Shown: positions 16,935 through 26,671, counted from the first letter of the stretch. The stretch: DNA of 64,000 bases from Thalassospira sp. (GCF_002709775.1 NZ_PAQR01000005.1:29453-93452); one strand, 5' to 3'. Translations and numbers: made by a program. Notes: generated by a model from the sequence alone, not told the origin.

Positions 16935-18941
16935 ATGACCACCCCGCAGATCATGATTCTGGCCGTACTGCTTGGCACGGTTGTGCTGTTTTTGTGGGGC
17001 CGCTGGCGCCATGACATGGTCGCCATGGCGTCCCTTCTGGTTTGTGTGGTTTTGGGGCTGGTGCCAACCGATGCGGCCTTTGTGGGCTTTGGCCATCCGG
17101 CTGTAATCACGGTGGCCTGCATCCTGATCCTGTCCTCTGCCCTGCAACGATCCGGTGCGGTCGATACCTTGTCACGCACGGTCTTGCCGCAATCGGCTGG
17201 CCCGTTTGTTACCATGGCCGCCCTTAGTCTTCTGGCCGCCATCCTCTCGGCCTTCATGAACAATGTCGGCGCATTGGCGCTTTTGATGCCGATCGCCCTT
17301 CAGGTCGCCAACAAACAGGATCTGCCGCCGGGAAAAATCCTGATGCCGCTGGCCTTTGGCTCGATCCTTGGCGGCATGACGACCTTGATCGGCACGCCAC
17401 CCAACCTGATCGTTTCGGGCTTCCGGGCCGAGGCGACCGGATCGGGCTTTTCTATGTTTGATTACAGCCCGGTCGGTATCGCCATTGCGCTGGCGGGGCT
17501 CGCCTTTGTCATTCTGTTTGGCCGGTTTCTGGTGCCCAACCGCGAACGTGCAGGGGCCGAGGGATTTGAAACCGGATCCTATCTGACCGAGGCCCGCATT
17601 ACCGAGGGCAGCAAGGCCACCGGCATGTTGCTGCGCGATATCAACGAAGAGCTGGAAAAGTCCGACGCCCAGATCATCGGCCTGATCCGCAACGAAACCC
17701 GCATCCCGGCCCCAAGCCAATACCGCGAACTCAAACAGGACGACATCCTTCTGATCGAAGCCGAACCGGAAGGATTGGCAAGCGCGCTTGGTAGCCTCGA
17801 GCTTACCTTGGAGGCCGAATGGCGCGACGCCCGCGCCAAGGAAGCCGCCAAGGAGGCGGAAAAACAAAAGGCGCTTGAGGAAAAAGAAGCCGAGAAAGAG
17901 GCCGAGCAATCAGACAACGCAGAAGAGCCGGCAAAGACCAAGGCACAACAGGCAACAAAACCTGCTGAGAAGGAAATTGCTGCGCAAAAAGACGATGCGA
18001 AAGACAGTGCGGATAAGGGCGACGAACACGACGACAATGAGGCCGACAAAAAAGCCGAGCCGCATAAAAAGCCCGTCCAGTCCGATGACATTTCCCTGAT
18101 CGAAGTCGCGGTACTGCCAAACGCCGCCTTCATTGGCCGGTCGGCTGCCGATATCCGCATTCGCAGCCGCTATGGCGTTAACCTGCTTGCGATCTCCCGT
18201 CAGGGCCACCGCTCCATGAGCCGCCTGCGCACCATGAAAATGCGCGCCGGTGACGTGCTTCTGATGCAGGGCACACCGGCCGCCATTCATGAATTTGGCA
18301 ACCGCCTGGGCTGTGTACCGCTGGCCGAACGGTCGCTCAACCTTGGCGACAAGACCCAGGCGCTGAAGGCGACCGGCATCATGGCGATTGCCATCGCCCT
18401 TGCCGCCTTTGGCATCCTGCCCGCCGCCATTGCCTTCGCACTCGGTGTGCTCGCAACCTTGCTGACCGGTGTGGTGTCACCACGCACACTTTATGACGCG
18501 GTCGATTGGCCCGTGGTGGTGCTGCTCGCGGCCCTCATCCCGGTCGCCAATGCCATGGAAAGTACCGGCAGTGCCGATCTGATTGCGCGCTTCCTGCTGG
18601 AATCGGTCGCCCAAGGCAATGCGGTGATCGCCGTCGGCCTGATCCTTGTCGTCACCATGACGCTTTCTGATTTCATGAATAATGCCGCGACCGCAGCCGT
18701 CATGTGCCCAATTGCAATCGGCAGTGCCGCCCAACTCGACGCCAGCTCCGACCCGTTCCTGATGGCGGTCGCCATCGGCGCGTCCTGCGCCTTCCTGACC
18801 CCCATCGGCCATCAGAACAACACCCTCATCCTCGGCCCCGGCGGCTTCCGCTTCGGAGACTACTGGCGCCTAGGCCTGCCGATTGAGATCATTGTCGTGG
18901 CAGTTGGGGTGCCCACCCTTCTATGGGTTTGGCCGCTTTAG
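16935..18941 (+). CDS. SLC13-type anion transporter with RCK_C domains and a charged insert
   Basis: A 668-residue inner-membrane protein of the DASS/SLC13 group. The first five or so helices include the hairpin-loop signatures FMNNVGALALLMPIA and LIGTPPNLIVSGF, and the second half has DFMNNAATAAVMCPIA and LTPIGHQNNTLILGPGG. The cytoplasmic part between them carries two RCK_C (TrkA_C) domains, about 215-285 and 385-455. Between these lies a stretch of some 90 residues (about 290-380) made almost only of Lys, Glu, Ala, Asp and Gln, which makes the protein longer than usual (about 590). Substrates in the family are dicarboxylates, citrate or sulfate; which one applies here is unknown. Its end overlaps the convergent LysR gene by 21 bases. 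Confidence 0.88.
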   Translation: MTTPQIMILAVLLGTVVLFLWGRWRHDMVAMASLLVCVVLGLVPTDAAFVGFGHPAVITVACILILSSALQRSGAVDTLSRTVLPQSAGPFVTMAALSLLAAILSAFMNNVGALALLMPIALQVANKQDLPPGKILMPLAFGSILGGMTTLIGTPPNLIVSGFRAEATGSGFSMFDYSPVGIAIALAGLAFVILFGRFLVPNRERAGAEGFETGSYLTEARITEGSKATGMLLRDINEELEKSDAQIIGLIRNETRIPAPSQYRELKQDDILLIEAEPEGLASALGSLELTLEAEWRDARAKEAAKEAEKQKALEEKEAEKEAEQSDNAEEPAKTKAQQATKPAEKEIAAQKDDAKDSADKGDEHDDNEADKKAEPHKKPVQSDDISLIEVAVLPNAAFIGRSAADIRIRSRYGVNLLAISRQGHRSMSRLRTMKMRAGDVLLMQGTPAAIHEFGNRLGCVPLAERSLNLGDKTQALKATGIMAIAIALAAFGILPAAIAFALGVLATLLTGVVSPRTLYDAVDWPVVVLLAALIPVANAMESTGSADLIARFLLESVAQGNAVIAVGLILVVTMTLSDFMNNAATAAVMCPIAIGSAAQLDASSDPFLMAVAIGASCAFLTPIGHQNNTLILGPGGFRFGDYWRLGLPIEIIVVAVGVPTLLWVWPL

Positions 18942-19880
18942 TTTGTCTCGCTCGCTTTCTTCAACGACCCATGAAACGAACTTTTCGGCGTAGTTGTCTT
19001 CACGACCCTCATCCCCTGGGGCTCTGATGGCGAAGTACCCATATCCATTGCGATAACTGCAGCCAAATGGCTCGGTAAGGATGCCGGTTCTCAGGGCCTC
19101 ATTTACCAGTGGCCTCCCCACCAGCGCGATCCCCTGCCCGGCAATTGCAGCCTGAACGACGGCATTATAATCATTAAACCGCGCACCACCGCTAAGCGGT
19201 AAGGCAGGCCCACCGACAAGGCTCACCCAGCGTTGCCAACTGAGCTGAATTTGCGCCGATTGCGTCCAGTCAAAATGAAGCAGCGAAAACTCGGCCATAG
19301 ATGCAATATCAAGCGGACGCTTCTTGTCGGCGATCAATGACGGGCTGCAAACGGCAATGGTTTCATCTTCGAAAAACCTGACCACCTTCAGATCACCTTG
19401 AACTTCTTTTGTGTATCGCAACGCGACATCCGCATGACCATGCGCCACATCCGCAAAGCGCGTTGTTGAATCCAGAAGAATATCGATCTCGGGATTGTCC
19501 GCCTGAAAACGGCCAAGACGCCCCACAAGCCATGCCTGTGCGAAAGACGGATCGACCGAAATTCTCAATTGTCGCCGTCCATCATATTCACGAATTTTGC
19601 GCACCCCGGCGCTGAGATTTCCAAAGGCGACGTGAAGCTCGGCCAAACCGGCCTCGGCTGCTCGTGTAATAGCCACGTTGCGACCATCGCGAATGACAAG
19701 GTCCTGCCCAATCACATCTTCAAGACCGCGCACCAACTGATGAACGGCCGCAGGACTAACCCCCAGTTCCTCTGCGGCCTGCTGGAAGCTTCCGTGTCTT
19801 GCCACGGTTTCTAACGCGCGGATGGATTTAAGAGATGGCAACCACCCGGATATTTCAGAATTTAGTTTTTCTGACTTCAT
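18921..19880 (-). CDS. LysR-family transcriptional regulator (GcvA-like)
   Basis: A 319-residue LTTR. The winged helix (ALETVARHGSFQQAAEELGVSPAAVHQLVRGLE, about 17-49) and an effector-binding domain of the GcvA/AmpR subgroup are visible; this subgroup shows LRISVDPSFAQAWLVGRLGRF after the linker helix. It is divergent from the EamA exporter with about 100 bases between, the usual arrangement for a regulator and its target. ATG 19880 is chosen; a GTG at 19934 is in frame but would add an atypical N-terminal tail. Confidence 0.9.
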   Translation of the reverse strand: MKSEKLNSEISGWLPSLKSIRALETVARHGSFQQAAEELGVSPAAVHQLVRGLEDVIGQDLVIRDGRNVAITRAAEAGLAELHVAFGNLSAGVRKIREYDGRRQLRISVDPSFAQAWLVGRLGRFQADNPEIDILLDSTTRFADVAHGHADVALRYTKEVQGDLKVVRFFEDETIAVCSPSLIADKKRPLDIASMAEFSLLHFDWTQSAQIQLSWQRWVSLVGGPALPLSGGARFNDYNAVVQAAIAGQGIALVGRPLVNEALRTGILTEPFGCSYRNGYGYFAIRAPGDEGREDNYAEKFVSWVVEESERDKLKRPNP

Positions 19881-19976
19881 TGCAAATTTCAAATGATTGG
19901 ATTTCACCAAATTTCTTTTGGAATATTGGATCACAACATCCGATCTTGAACAATCACAACTTAATTGAACTTAAAC

Positions 19977-20861
19977 GTGAAACCTAAACATCTGCTTCTG
20001 GCAGCCCTGATGTCGATCATCTTTGGCATGGGCTGGGTTCTGGCCAAGGCCGCACTCGACCACTTCCCGCCCATCCTCTTGGCAGCGTTTCGCTTTGCTG
20101 TCGCAGCCATCGTCTTGATCTGGTTTGTCAAACCGCCATTCGGCCAGATGCGCAACATCATGCTCATCTCCGCCCTGGCCATTACGGTTCCCTATGCCAT
20201 GATTTATGTCGGCCTCAAGGACCTTGATGCGTCAGCGACCATTCTTCTGGTCCAACTTGAAGCACCGGTTTTGATTATGCTCGGTGCCCTCATGCTTGGT
20301 GAAATGCCGGGCTACAAAAAAACCATCGGCACCATGATCGCTTTTGCTGGCATCGTTTTGATCGCTGGCGACCCTCACATTCGGAGCAACATTACCGCTG
20401 TTGCATGGGTGCTGGGCAGCATCCTGACATGGGCTGTCGGACAGATTAAAATCCGCAAACTTGGGCAAACCGGCGGCTTGCGGAATCTGGCATGGATTTC
20501 GGCTTTTGCTTTTCCTCAGCTGCTCTTGACTTCCGCACTTCTCGAAGACGATCAGATAGGCTTGATTCTGAATGCCACGCCAGCGGTCTGGATGACGGTG
20601 ATCTATCTTGGCATGGCCATGACAGTCGGCGGTGTCGGTATCTGGTATCACCTGATCGGGAAATATCCGGTGGCGTTTGTCAGTCCGTTTTTGCTGCTGG
20701 TGCCTGTCACGACAATCTTTGGCGGGGTTCTATGGCTCGATGAAAGCCTAACCCGGATGTCGGTAATAGGGGGCGCCATCATCATCGCAGGTGTTGCGTT
20801 GGTTATTGTCGAACGCCCCACTGCGCGGAAACGGCTCAAGGCAGGCAAGACCGCCAAATAG
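19977..20861 (+). CDS. EamA/DMT-family transporter
   Basis: A drug/metabolite transporter of about 294 residues with ten predicted transmembrane helices in two EamA repeats (about 5-135 and 145-280), ending in a basic cytoplasmic tail. It probably exports a metabolite such as an amino acid; the family does not allow a closer call. The start is uncertain: GTG 19977 gives MKPKHLLLAALMS, TTG 19965 gives four more residues, and neither has a clear ribosome site. Divergent from the LysR gene, which probably controls it. Confidence 0.88.
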   Translation: MKPKHLLLAALMSIIFGMGWVLAKAALDHFPPILLAAFRFAVAAIVLIWFVKPPFGQMRNIMLISALAITVPYAMIYVGLKDLDASATILLVQLEAPVLIMLGALMLGEMPGYKKTIGTMIAFAGIVLIAGDPHIRSNITAVAWVLGSILTWAVGQIKIRKLGQTGGLRNLAWISAFAFPQLLLTSALLEDDQIGLILNATPAVWMTVIYLGMAMTVGGVGIWYHLIGKYPVAFVSPFLLLVPVTTIFGGVLWLDESLTRMSVIGGAIIIAGVALVIVERPTARKRLKAGKTAK

Positions 20862-20869
20862 GCTTGGCA

Positions 20870-20900
20870 AAACAAAAAGGGCAGCCGATGGCTGCCCTTC
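20870..20900 (-). terminator. Terminator of folD
   Basis: AAGGGCAGCC (20877-20886) pairs perfectly with GGCTGCCCTT (20890-20899) around GAT. On the minus strand it runs into TTTTTGTTTTG. Confidence 0.88.
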
Positions 20901-20923
20901 GCATTTCGATATGGTCGTGCGGC

Positions 20924-21823
20924 TTAGCTGTCAAAACCAAGGTTCGGCACCGCAACGCCATTGGCGCGGCAGGCCGAGATCAGGGTGTTGTTGAGCAGGC
21001 ACGCAATGGTCATCGGGCCGACACCGCCCGGGACCGGGGTAATGGCGCCAGCGACCTTGGATGCGGTTTCAAACTCGACATCACCGACCAGTTTGGTTTT
21101 GCCGTTTTCCCCGTCGATGCGGTTGATGCCAACATCAATCACGGTGGCACCCGGAGCGATCCAGTCACCCTTAATCATGTTCGGGCGGCCAACGGCGGCA
21201 ACGACGATATCGGCACGACGGACTTCATCAGGCAGGTCGCGGGTACGCGAATGCGCGATGGTGACCGTGCAGCTTTCCTTCAGTAGCAGCTGCGCCATCG
21301 GCTTGCCAACGATGTTCGAACGGCCCACAACGACGGCGCGTTTCCCCGACAGATCCCCAAGGGTGTCTTTAAGCAACATCAGGCAGCCATAAGGTGTGCA
21401 GGGGGCAAAGCCTTCGCCGCCTGTCGCCAGGGCGCCGGCATTGACAACATGGAAGCCGTCGACATCTTTGGTCGGGTCGATGGCGGCCAGAATGGCCTGT
21501 TCGTTGATATGCTTGGGCACGGGAAGCTGACAGAGAATGCCATGCACGTTTTCATCGGCATTGAGCTTGGCGATCAGCGCCAGCAAATCAGCCTCGCTGG
21601 TTTCCGCCGGCAGCTTGTGCTCATAGGAATTCATGCCGCATTCAAGGGTCTGCTTGCCCTTGTTGCGCACATAGACCTGGCTTGCCGGGTCTTCACCGAC
21701 CAGAATGACGGCCAGACCCGGTGTTACGCCATGTTCGGATTTAAGCTTTGATACTTCGGCTGTGATATCGGTGCGCAGGTTGGCTGCGAATGCCTTGCCG
21801 TCGATGATTTTCGCGTCACTCAT
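20924..21823 (-). CDS. folD: Bifunctional methylenetetrahydrofolate dehydrogenase/cyclohydrolase
   Basis: Interconverts methylene-, methenyl- and 10-formyl-tetrahydrofolate with NADP. The 299-residue protein shows the FolD signatures: [16 protein letters not shown] with the catalytic Lys, [32 protein letters not shown] and [16 protein letters not shown]. It overlaps the last four bases of the DUF167 gene upstream (ATGA-type junction), so the two are translationally coupled. Confidence 0.97.
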   Translation of the reverse strand: MSDAKIIDGKAFAANLRTDITAEVSKLKSEHGVTPGLAVILVGEDPASQVYVRNKGKQTLECGMNSYEHKLPAETSEADLLALIAKLNADENVHGILCQLPVPKHINEQAILAAIDPTKDVDGFHVVNAGALATGGEGFAPCTPYGCLMLLKDTLGDLSGKRAVVVGRSNIVGKPMAQLLLKESCTVTIAHSRTRDLPDEVRRADIVVAAVGRPNMIKGDWIAPGATVIDVGINRIDGENGKTKLVGDVEFETASKVAGAITPVPGGVGPMTIACLLNNTLISACRANGVAVPNLGFDS

Positions 21824-22152
21824 ATGTCTGTCCGCCCCGTGAGTTGGGATATTTTCGCCATCAGCTCTTCGGGATTTCCGTCGATCAGCAGCGTTTTGGT
21901 GCGATCAGTTTGCCCGGAAACAATCCTGACCGACGATTTAGGACATTTGGCCGCTTTTGCCAAAAGTTTTATCAGCGCCTGATTGGCCTTGCCGTTCTCG
22001 GGCACGGCCGTCACCGACACCTTTAGCTGCTCCTGCCCGTTGGCATCGACCATGACATCACCAATCGCGTTGCGTGATGCCTTTGGCGTCAACCGAACGA
22101 ACAGTCGAACCCCTGATGGCTCGGACCGTAACACGGGCGCGGGATCAGACAT
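21820..22152 (-). CDS. DUF167/YggU-family protein
   Basis: A 110-residue cytoplasmic protein of the YggU family. Recognisable are [36 protein letters not shown] and [16 protein letters not shown], in the usual order. The function of the family is not established. It sits between a YggT gene and folD; yggT-yggU neighbourhoods are common in proteobacteria. A perfect inverted repeat overlaps its start codon. Confidence 0.92.
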   Translation of the reverse strand: MSDPAPVLRSEPSGVRLFVRLTPKASRNAIGDVMVDANGQEQLKVSVTAVPENGKANQALIKLLAKAAKCPKSSVRIVSGQTDRTKTLLIDGNPEELMAKISQLTGRTDI

Positions 22153-22169
22153 TGTCTAAATGAGACAAT
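22151..22169. repeat. Inverted repeat ATTGTCT-N5-AGACAAT at the DUF167 start
   Basis: Perfect 7-base arms at 22151-22157 and 22163-22169, overlapping the start codon of the DUF167 gene. The right arm is part of AAATGAGACA, which recurs 23 bases further on (22180-22189), just before the end of yggT. Confidence 0.5.
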
Positions 22170-22189
22170 TTAATAGGTGAAATGAGACA

Positions 22190-22486
22190 TCAATACCCGA
22201 CAAGCGCCATCCGGACGTCGGTCTGGATCAGCATATTGGCAAATTGCAGGACCAAGATAAGGATGATCGGCGAGATATCAATACCGCCAAGATCGGGCAT
22301 GATCCGCCGGATCGGGCGCAGTGCCGGTTCGGTGACACGATACAGGAAATCACCGACCATATAGACGAACCGGTTGTTGGTGTTGATCACGTTGAACGCC
22401 ACAAGCCATGACAGGATTGCCGAAGCAATCAGCATGAAAATGTAGATCCCCACCACAGTGTCAATCAGCCAGAAAATCGCCAGCAT
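22190..22486 (-). CDS. YggT-family integral membrane protein
   Basis: A 98-residue protein with two transmembrane helices (about 5-28 and 70-90) flanking the family motif [23 protein letters not shown] sits before the ATG. YggT proteins have been tied to osmotic tolerance, cell-wall or division functions in different bacteria; here only the family can be stated. It is the first gene of the probable yggT-DUF167-folD unit on the minus strand. Confidence 0.93.
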   Translation of the reverse strand: MLAIFWLIDTVVGIYIFMLIASAILSWLVAFNVINTNNRFVYMVGDFLYRVTEPALRPIRRIMPDLGGIDISPIILILVLQFANMLIQTDVRMALVGY

Positions 22487-22775
22487 CGCCGCTCCTTACA
22501 ATCGCCGGGCACATGGATGTTTTGGGCCCGGAAAGATGTTTGCACGCAGCAAAACCTAGTCGGCAATGGCCGCTAACGCAAGCACACAGCGTTGATTTTG
22601 GTGCAATTGGCGCCAAGTTTTCATCGCTTTGTGATCATGCTCACCAAAGGCGCTAAAAACGCAGGCCCTTAACGCCCTGCCAGAAACTGTCAGGAGATGT
22701 CAGTCCCGCCCCGATTACGCCTTGTATACAGGCCCGCTTCAACGCCAGAATGTGGCCATTGAAGGAGGAGCTATC

Positions 22776-23360
22776 ATGTCGAATACCGATCACTCGCGCT
22801 GCGGCTGGGCATTGAGCCATGCCGACAAACCGTTTTATGTCGACTATCACGACAGCGAGTGGGGTGTTCCGGTGCATGACGACCGGCATTTCTTTGAAAT
22901 GCTGATCCTTGAGGGTGCCCAGGCAGGCCTGAGCTGGCTGACCATTCTGGCCCGGCGGGATACCTATCGCGCGGCTTATGACAATTTCGATGTGAAAAAG
23001 GTCGCGGCCTACGACACCGCGAAGCAGGAGGCCCTTCTGGCTGATCCGGGGATTATTCGAAATAAATTAAAAGTCGCGGCGTCTATTCAAAATGCGCAAA
23101 CATTCATCGCGATCCAAAAAGAGTTCGGAAGCTTCGATTCCTACATCTGGTCATTTGTAGGAGGAAAGCCGGTGATCAATCACTGGAAAAGCATGTCGGA
23201 TGTTCCGGTCTCGACCGAACTCAGCGACAAAATTTCCAAGGATCTGAAAAAACGCGGCATGAAGTTTGTCGGCACCACGATCATCTATTCCTTCCTGCAG
23301 GCCACCGGCATCGTGATGGACCACACCACCGACTGTTACCGCTACGAGGCGCTAAGCTGA
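22776..23360 (+). CDS. tag: 3-methyladenine DNA glycosylase I
   Basis: Removes 3-methyladenine from alkylated DNA. The 194-residue protein matches Tag in length and motifs: CGWALSHADKPFYVDYHDSEWG with the zinc-ligand Cys near the N-terminus, FEMLILEGAQAGLSWLTIL, and the C-terminal FVGTTIIYSFLQATGIVMDHTTDCYR with the His and Cys zinc ligands. ATG 22776 follows AAGGAGGAG. Its end overlaps the convergent LacI gene by nine bases. Confidence 0.96.
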   Translation: MSNTDHSRCGWALSHADKPFYVDYHDSEWGVPVHDDRHFFEMLILEGAQAGLSWLTILARRDTYRAAYDNFDVKKVAAYDTAKQEALLADPGIIRNKLKVAASIQNAQTFIAIQKEFGSFDSYIWSFVGGKPVINHWKSMSDVPVSTELSDKISKDLKKRGMKFVGTTIIYSFLQATGIVMDHTTDCYRYEALS

Positions 23361-24395
23361 GGTTGAACCGCGCAGTAACAGGCTGGTTTCAAGCGTGATG
23401 GTCTTGCCCTGCTCTTCGGACAGGGCCATTTCGGCCGCCAATCTGCCCTTTTCAACGGAATCCTGATGCATAGTGGTGAGTGGCGGATCGGTGCGTTCGC
23501 CGGCTTGAATGCCATCAAAACCAATGATCTTGAGGTCACCCGGCACGTTGCGGCCGATAGCGCGTGCGGCGTCGATGGCGCCGATGGCGATCACGTCCGA
23601 CATGGCGAGAATGCCGTTGATGTCGGGATGGTCTGCAAGAAGCTCTTTCGTCATTTTGGCACTGTGATCGGACTGGTTGTCGCATTCGATATGGACAACA
23701 TCACTTGCCGCAATCCCGGCGACCTCAAGGGCAGCGTGATAACCCGCCAAACGTTCGCGCACCACCCGGTGGCTGGCAGCGCCCAGACGGTTGGGGCTCA
23801 TCGGGCCGAAGTGATCATGTTCGGTTGCCTGCAGAGACAGGATGGCGAATTTCGAAGCACCACAATCAAGCAGGTGCCGGGCGGCATTTTTGGCAGCCGA
23901 AAAGTCATCAAGCCCCACGGTGCCCGCCGCACCGGCAATGTCGGTATCGATGCTGATCAGCGGCTGATTACGGCGCTGGATAGCTTTGATGATGTCATTA
24001 TTGTCGGAATAGCAATGCACCAGAAAGGCATCGACCGCCGCATTGTTTACAGCCGTAATCGCTTGTTCGGGATTTTCGGCCGAGATGATCATGACATTGA
24101 CACCATGGCGCGCGCATTCGCGCCCGATCCCGCGCAGTAATTCAATCGCCACCGGATCGCTAAAGGCATATTCAAGATTATCCGGGAAAACGACACCGAG
24201 TGCCCCGGCCTTGCCGGTACGCAGCATGCGCGCCATGACATGCGGGCCGCGATAGCCAAGCTCACGCGCGGCTTCAAAGATGCGCTCGCGGACTTCCGGG
24301 CGGACAAGATCGGGCTTACCAAAGGCGTTGGAGGCCGTGCCCTGCGAAACCCCGGCCGCCTTGGCGACATCGAGAAGTTTTACGCGTTTTGCCAT
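23352..24395 (-). CDS. LacI-family transcriptional regulator
   Basis: A 347-residue regulator. The helix-turn-helix KLLDVAKAAGVSQGTASNAFG and hinge (about 5-60) precede a periplasmic-binding-protein-like effector domain. At the YxPx position the recognition helix reads VSQGTASNAF, fitting LacI consensus. ATG 24395 follows CAGGCAGG. The effector domain suggests a sugar or nucleoside ligand. No transport or catabolic gene lies next to it, so its target must be elsewhere or be itself. Confidence 0.9.
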   Translation of the reverse strand: MAKRVKLLDVAKAAGVSQGTASNAFGKPDLVRPEVRERIFEAARELGYRGPHVMARMLRTGKAGALGVVFPDNLEYAFSDPVAIELLRGIGRECARHGVNVMIISAENPEQAITAVNNAAVDAFLVHCYSDNNDIIKAIQRRNQPLISIDTDIAGAAGTVGLDDFSAAKNAARHLLDCGASKFAILSLQATEHDHFGPMSPNRLGAASHRVVRERLAGYHAALEVAGIAASDVVHIECDNQSDHSAKMTKELLADHPDINGILAMSDVIAIGAIDAARAIGRNVPGDLKIIGFDGIQAGERTDPPLTTMHQDSVEKGRLAAEMALSEEQGKTITLETSLLLRGSTSA

Positions 24396-24512
24396 GCCTG
24401 CCTGATCCCCGAAACCGTCATTACTCGTTTGAATTGGCGACACTATAGCCAGAAGCAAGGCCCCACGACCAGAGATCAGTGACCAAAGTTTTTCAACAGC
24501 CCTCTGAAAGCC

Positions 24513-25124
24513 CTAACGGGACTCAGGCCGGGTATTGCGGAAGGTCAGGTTGATACGCGGACCAACTTGCCGGGCGGTTTTGGGCAATTGATGGACCCAG
24601 CAATGCTGTGTCGAACCCGACATGATCAGTGCCGAATTATGGGGCAGATCGACGCTGATGCGATCCCCGGTTTTCTTGTGCCGGAAATGAAAGCGGCGTT
24701 CCTGCCCGAAGGTCAGGCTGGCGATCACCGGGTTTTCACCAAGAACTTCCTCGTCATCGGCATGCCAGGAAACACTGTCGCGCCCGTCACGATACTGGTT
24801 GAGCAACACGGTATTAAACGCCACACCGGCGAGGTCTTCGGCCAAGGTTCGCAACGGGGCGACGATGCGGGGAAACGGGCTTGCCGGGTGATAGACGCCG
24901 CTATAGCGATAGGCGACTTCGCCATACCAAGCGGTCAGGCGCGGGACCGCAATTTCTTTGCCATGGATTTTGGCGGTTTCCTGTTGCCAGACGATGTTGC
25001 TTTGAAGGCGGGCAAAGGTCTTGTCGGCCTCATCATCAGCCATGATGTCACGCAGCAACAGCACTTCGCCATCGAAGGGCAAAAGGTTGCGTGGTGGTTC
25101 ATTGGCAAACAGATCGCCGGTCAT
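24513..25124 (-). CDS. AlkB-like alpha-ketoglutarate-dependent DNA dioxygenase (ABH2/ABH3 type)
   Basis: A 203-residue 2-oxoglutarate/Fe(II) oxygenase that should reverse N-alkyl lesions in nucleic acid. Iron ligands are His121 and Asp123 in WHADDE and His178 in WVHQLP; Arg190 and Arg196 in PRINLTFR bind 2-oxoglutarate. PRLTAWYGE and NTVLLNQYRDGRDSVSWH are characteristic of the ABH2/ABH3-like bacterial branch rather than of E. coli AlkB. GGGGAAA precedes the ATG. It lies about 120 bases upstream of the LacI gene on the same strand, and tag lies beyond that. Confidence 0.92.
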   Translation of the reverse strand: MTGDLFANEPPRNLLPFDGEVLLLRDIMADDEADKTFARLQSNIVWQQETAKIHGKEIAVPRLTAWYGEVAYRYSGVYHPASPFPRIVAPLRTLAEDLAGVAFNTVLLNQYRDGRDSVSWHADDEEVLGENPVIASLTFGQERRFHFRHKKTGDRISVDLPHNSALIMSGSTQHCWVHQLPKTARQVGPRINLTFRNTRPESR

Positions 25125-25219
25125 GATTTTCCCCGGAATTCAGATTGCCAAAGACCTAGGATGTTCCTTGCTGAAACTCAAGCCACAGTTCGCTGATATA
25201 TGCGTTTTTGCAACAGCTT

Positions 25220-26671
25220 CTAGCCGTTGACGAGGGTAACACCCGCCTCACTGGCATAGCGCTCGACGTCCTCGACACTCAGGCCCGCTGCGCTATAGAG
25301 ATTGATGGTTTCAAGCTCGAGATCGGTTTCGGAATCGGCAAGCGATTGCAGCGATGCGGTCAGGCTGCGCTGGGAATCGAGCACATCAAGGAAGTCCGAA
25401 AGCCCCTGCACATAACGCACACGCGACTGTTCAAACGCGTCGCGGTGATATTGCACCGATGCGATCAGGGAATCACGCTGTGCCACCGCCCCGACATAAC
25501 CGTAAATCGCGCTTTCGACTTCCTCGATCGCGGTCAGAAGAGTCTGGCGATAGGTGAGGAAGGCTTGTTCTGCCTCTTCCTCGGCAACAGAGATATTGGC
25601 CCGGCGTTCCCCGCCATCATAAAGGGTGGCATCAATCAGGGCTCCGATGGCGGCCATGGCGGTGCGGACAATCGGGCCGGTGCCATAGCCGGTCACACCA
25701 AGGGCAAGCGAACCATCAAGGGACAATTCCGGATAGAGTGTCGCCGTCTCCACGCCGATTTGCGAGGTCGCGGAAATTAGCGCCAGTTCGGCTGCACGCA
25801 CATCCGGGCGACGGCGCAGCAAATCAGCCGGGATGCCGATTGGCGGGCTGCTTTGAAATTCCGGCAGGGGCGATGCATCCAGCAACAGATCGCGATGGGT
25901 GCCCGGCTGCGCCCCAACCAGAATGGAGATCGCATTGATCGAGCGGTCAATGGTGGTTTGCAGGATCGGAACCGTGGCCTCAAGATCAGCGACCTCGGCC
26001 CGGGCGCGCGACAGATCGAGTTCCGATCCAAGACCGGTCTGCAAGCGGACCTGAACAATGTTGCTGGTCTGGCGTTGCAGATCAAGCGAGTCCTGCAAAA
26101 GCGCCAAACGCCGCTGCGCCCCGCGCAGTTCGATATAGTTTCCGATGATGTCGGCAATCATGGTGCGATAGACATCTTCGCGCAGATAGACTTGCTGAAG
26201 GTAATCCGCCTCGGCGACTTCTTCCTCACGCGTCTGACCGCCCCAGATATCGGCAGTCCAGGAGAAATCAATGCCCGCGCCATAGCCCATATCTGTTACC
26301 TGATCACCGCTGGCGCGGCTGGATGTCGACCGGCTGGCAGAGCCATCGACCGATGCGCCAACCTGCGGACCATTGGCCCCGGCAACACCGCGCGCGGTTG
26401 CAGCAGCGGCCCGGATGCGGCTGACCGCGATCTGAAGGTCGAGGTTGTTTTCGACCCCTTCATTAATCAGACCATTTAAAACCGGATCGGTGGTGCTTTC
26501 CCACCAGCGACCCTGTTCGGTCTGATTGGCGGCAATCACCGGGATTTCCGGCGTATAGGCCCCGACCAGATCAAATTTCGGTGCAGTGTAATCCGGCCCG
26601 ACCGACTGGCACCCGGCAAGGGCGAGCAACAGGGCAAGTCCCGAAACAGCAGAAATGTGAGGATTATTCAT
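25220..26671 (-). CDS. RND efflux outer-membrane lipoprotein (NodT/OprM family)
   Basis: A 483-residue outer-membrane factor that should trimerise into the exit duct of the efflux pump. A lipoprotein signal is clear (GLALLLALAGC, Cys about 22), followed by the family start QSVGPDYTAP and two OEP repeats with the conserved LLRRRPDVRAAELALISA. ATG 26671 lies one base after the stop codon of the RND gene; upstream in-frame codons would lie inside that gene and are less likely. Third gene of the pump operon. Confidence 0.93.
   Translation of the reverse strand: MNNPHISAVSGLALLLALAGCQSVGPDYTAPKFDLVGAYTPEIPVIAANQTEQGRWWESTTDPVLNGLINEGVENNLDLQIAVSRIRAAAATARGVAGANGPQVGASVDGSASRSTSSRASGDQVTDMGYGAGIDFSWTADIWGGQTREEEVAEADYLQQVYLREDVYRTMIADIIGNYIELRGAQRRLALLQDSLDLQRQTSNIVQVRLQTGLGSELDLSRARAEVADLEATVPILQTTIDRSINAISILVGAQPGTHRDLLLDASPLPEFQSSPPIGIPADLLRRRPDVRAAELALISATSQIGVETATLYPELSLDGSLALGVTGYGTGPIVRTAMAAIGALIDATLYDGGERRANISVAEEEAEQAFLTYRQTLLTAIEEVESAIYGYVGAVAQRDSLIASVQYHRDAFEQSRVRYVQGLSDFLDVLDSQRSLTASLQSLADSETDLELETINLYSAAGLSVEDVERYASEAGVTLVNG

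Noticed and set aside
18921..18941. Overlap of the SLC13 and LysR gene ends as a sign of a frameshift
   Set aside because: Both proteins end naturally and at normal length; short tail-to-tail overlaps (also tag/LacI at 23352-23360) are common.
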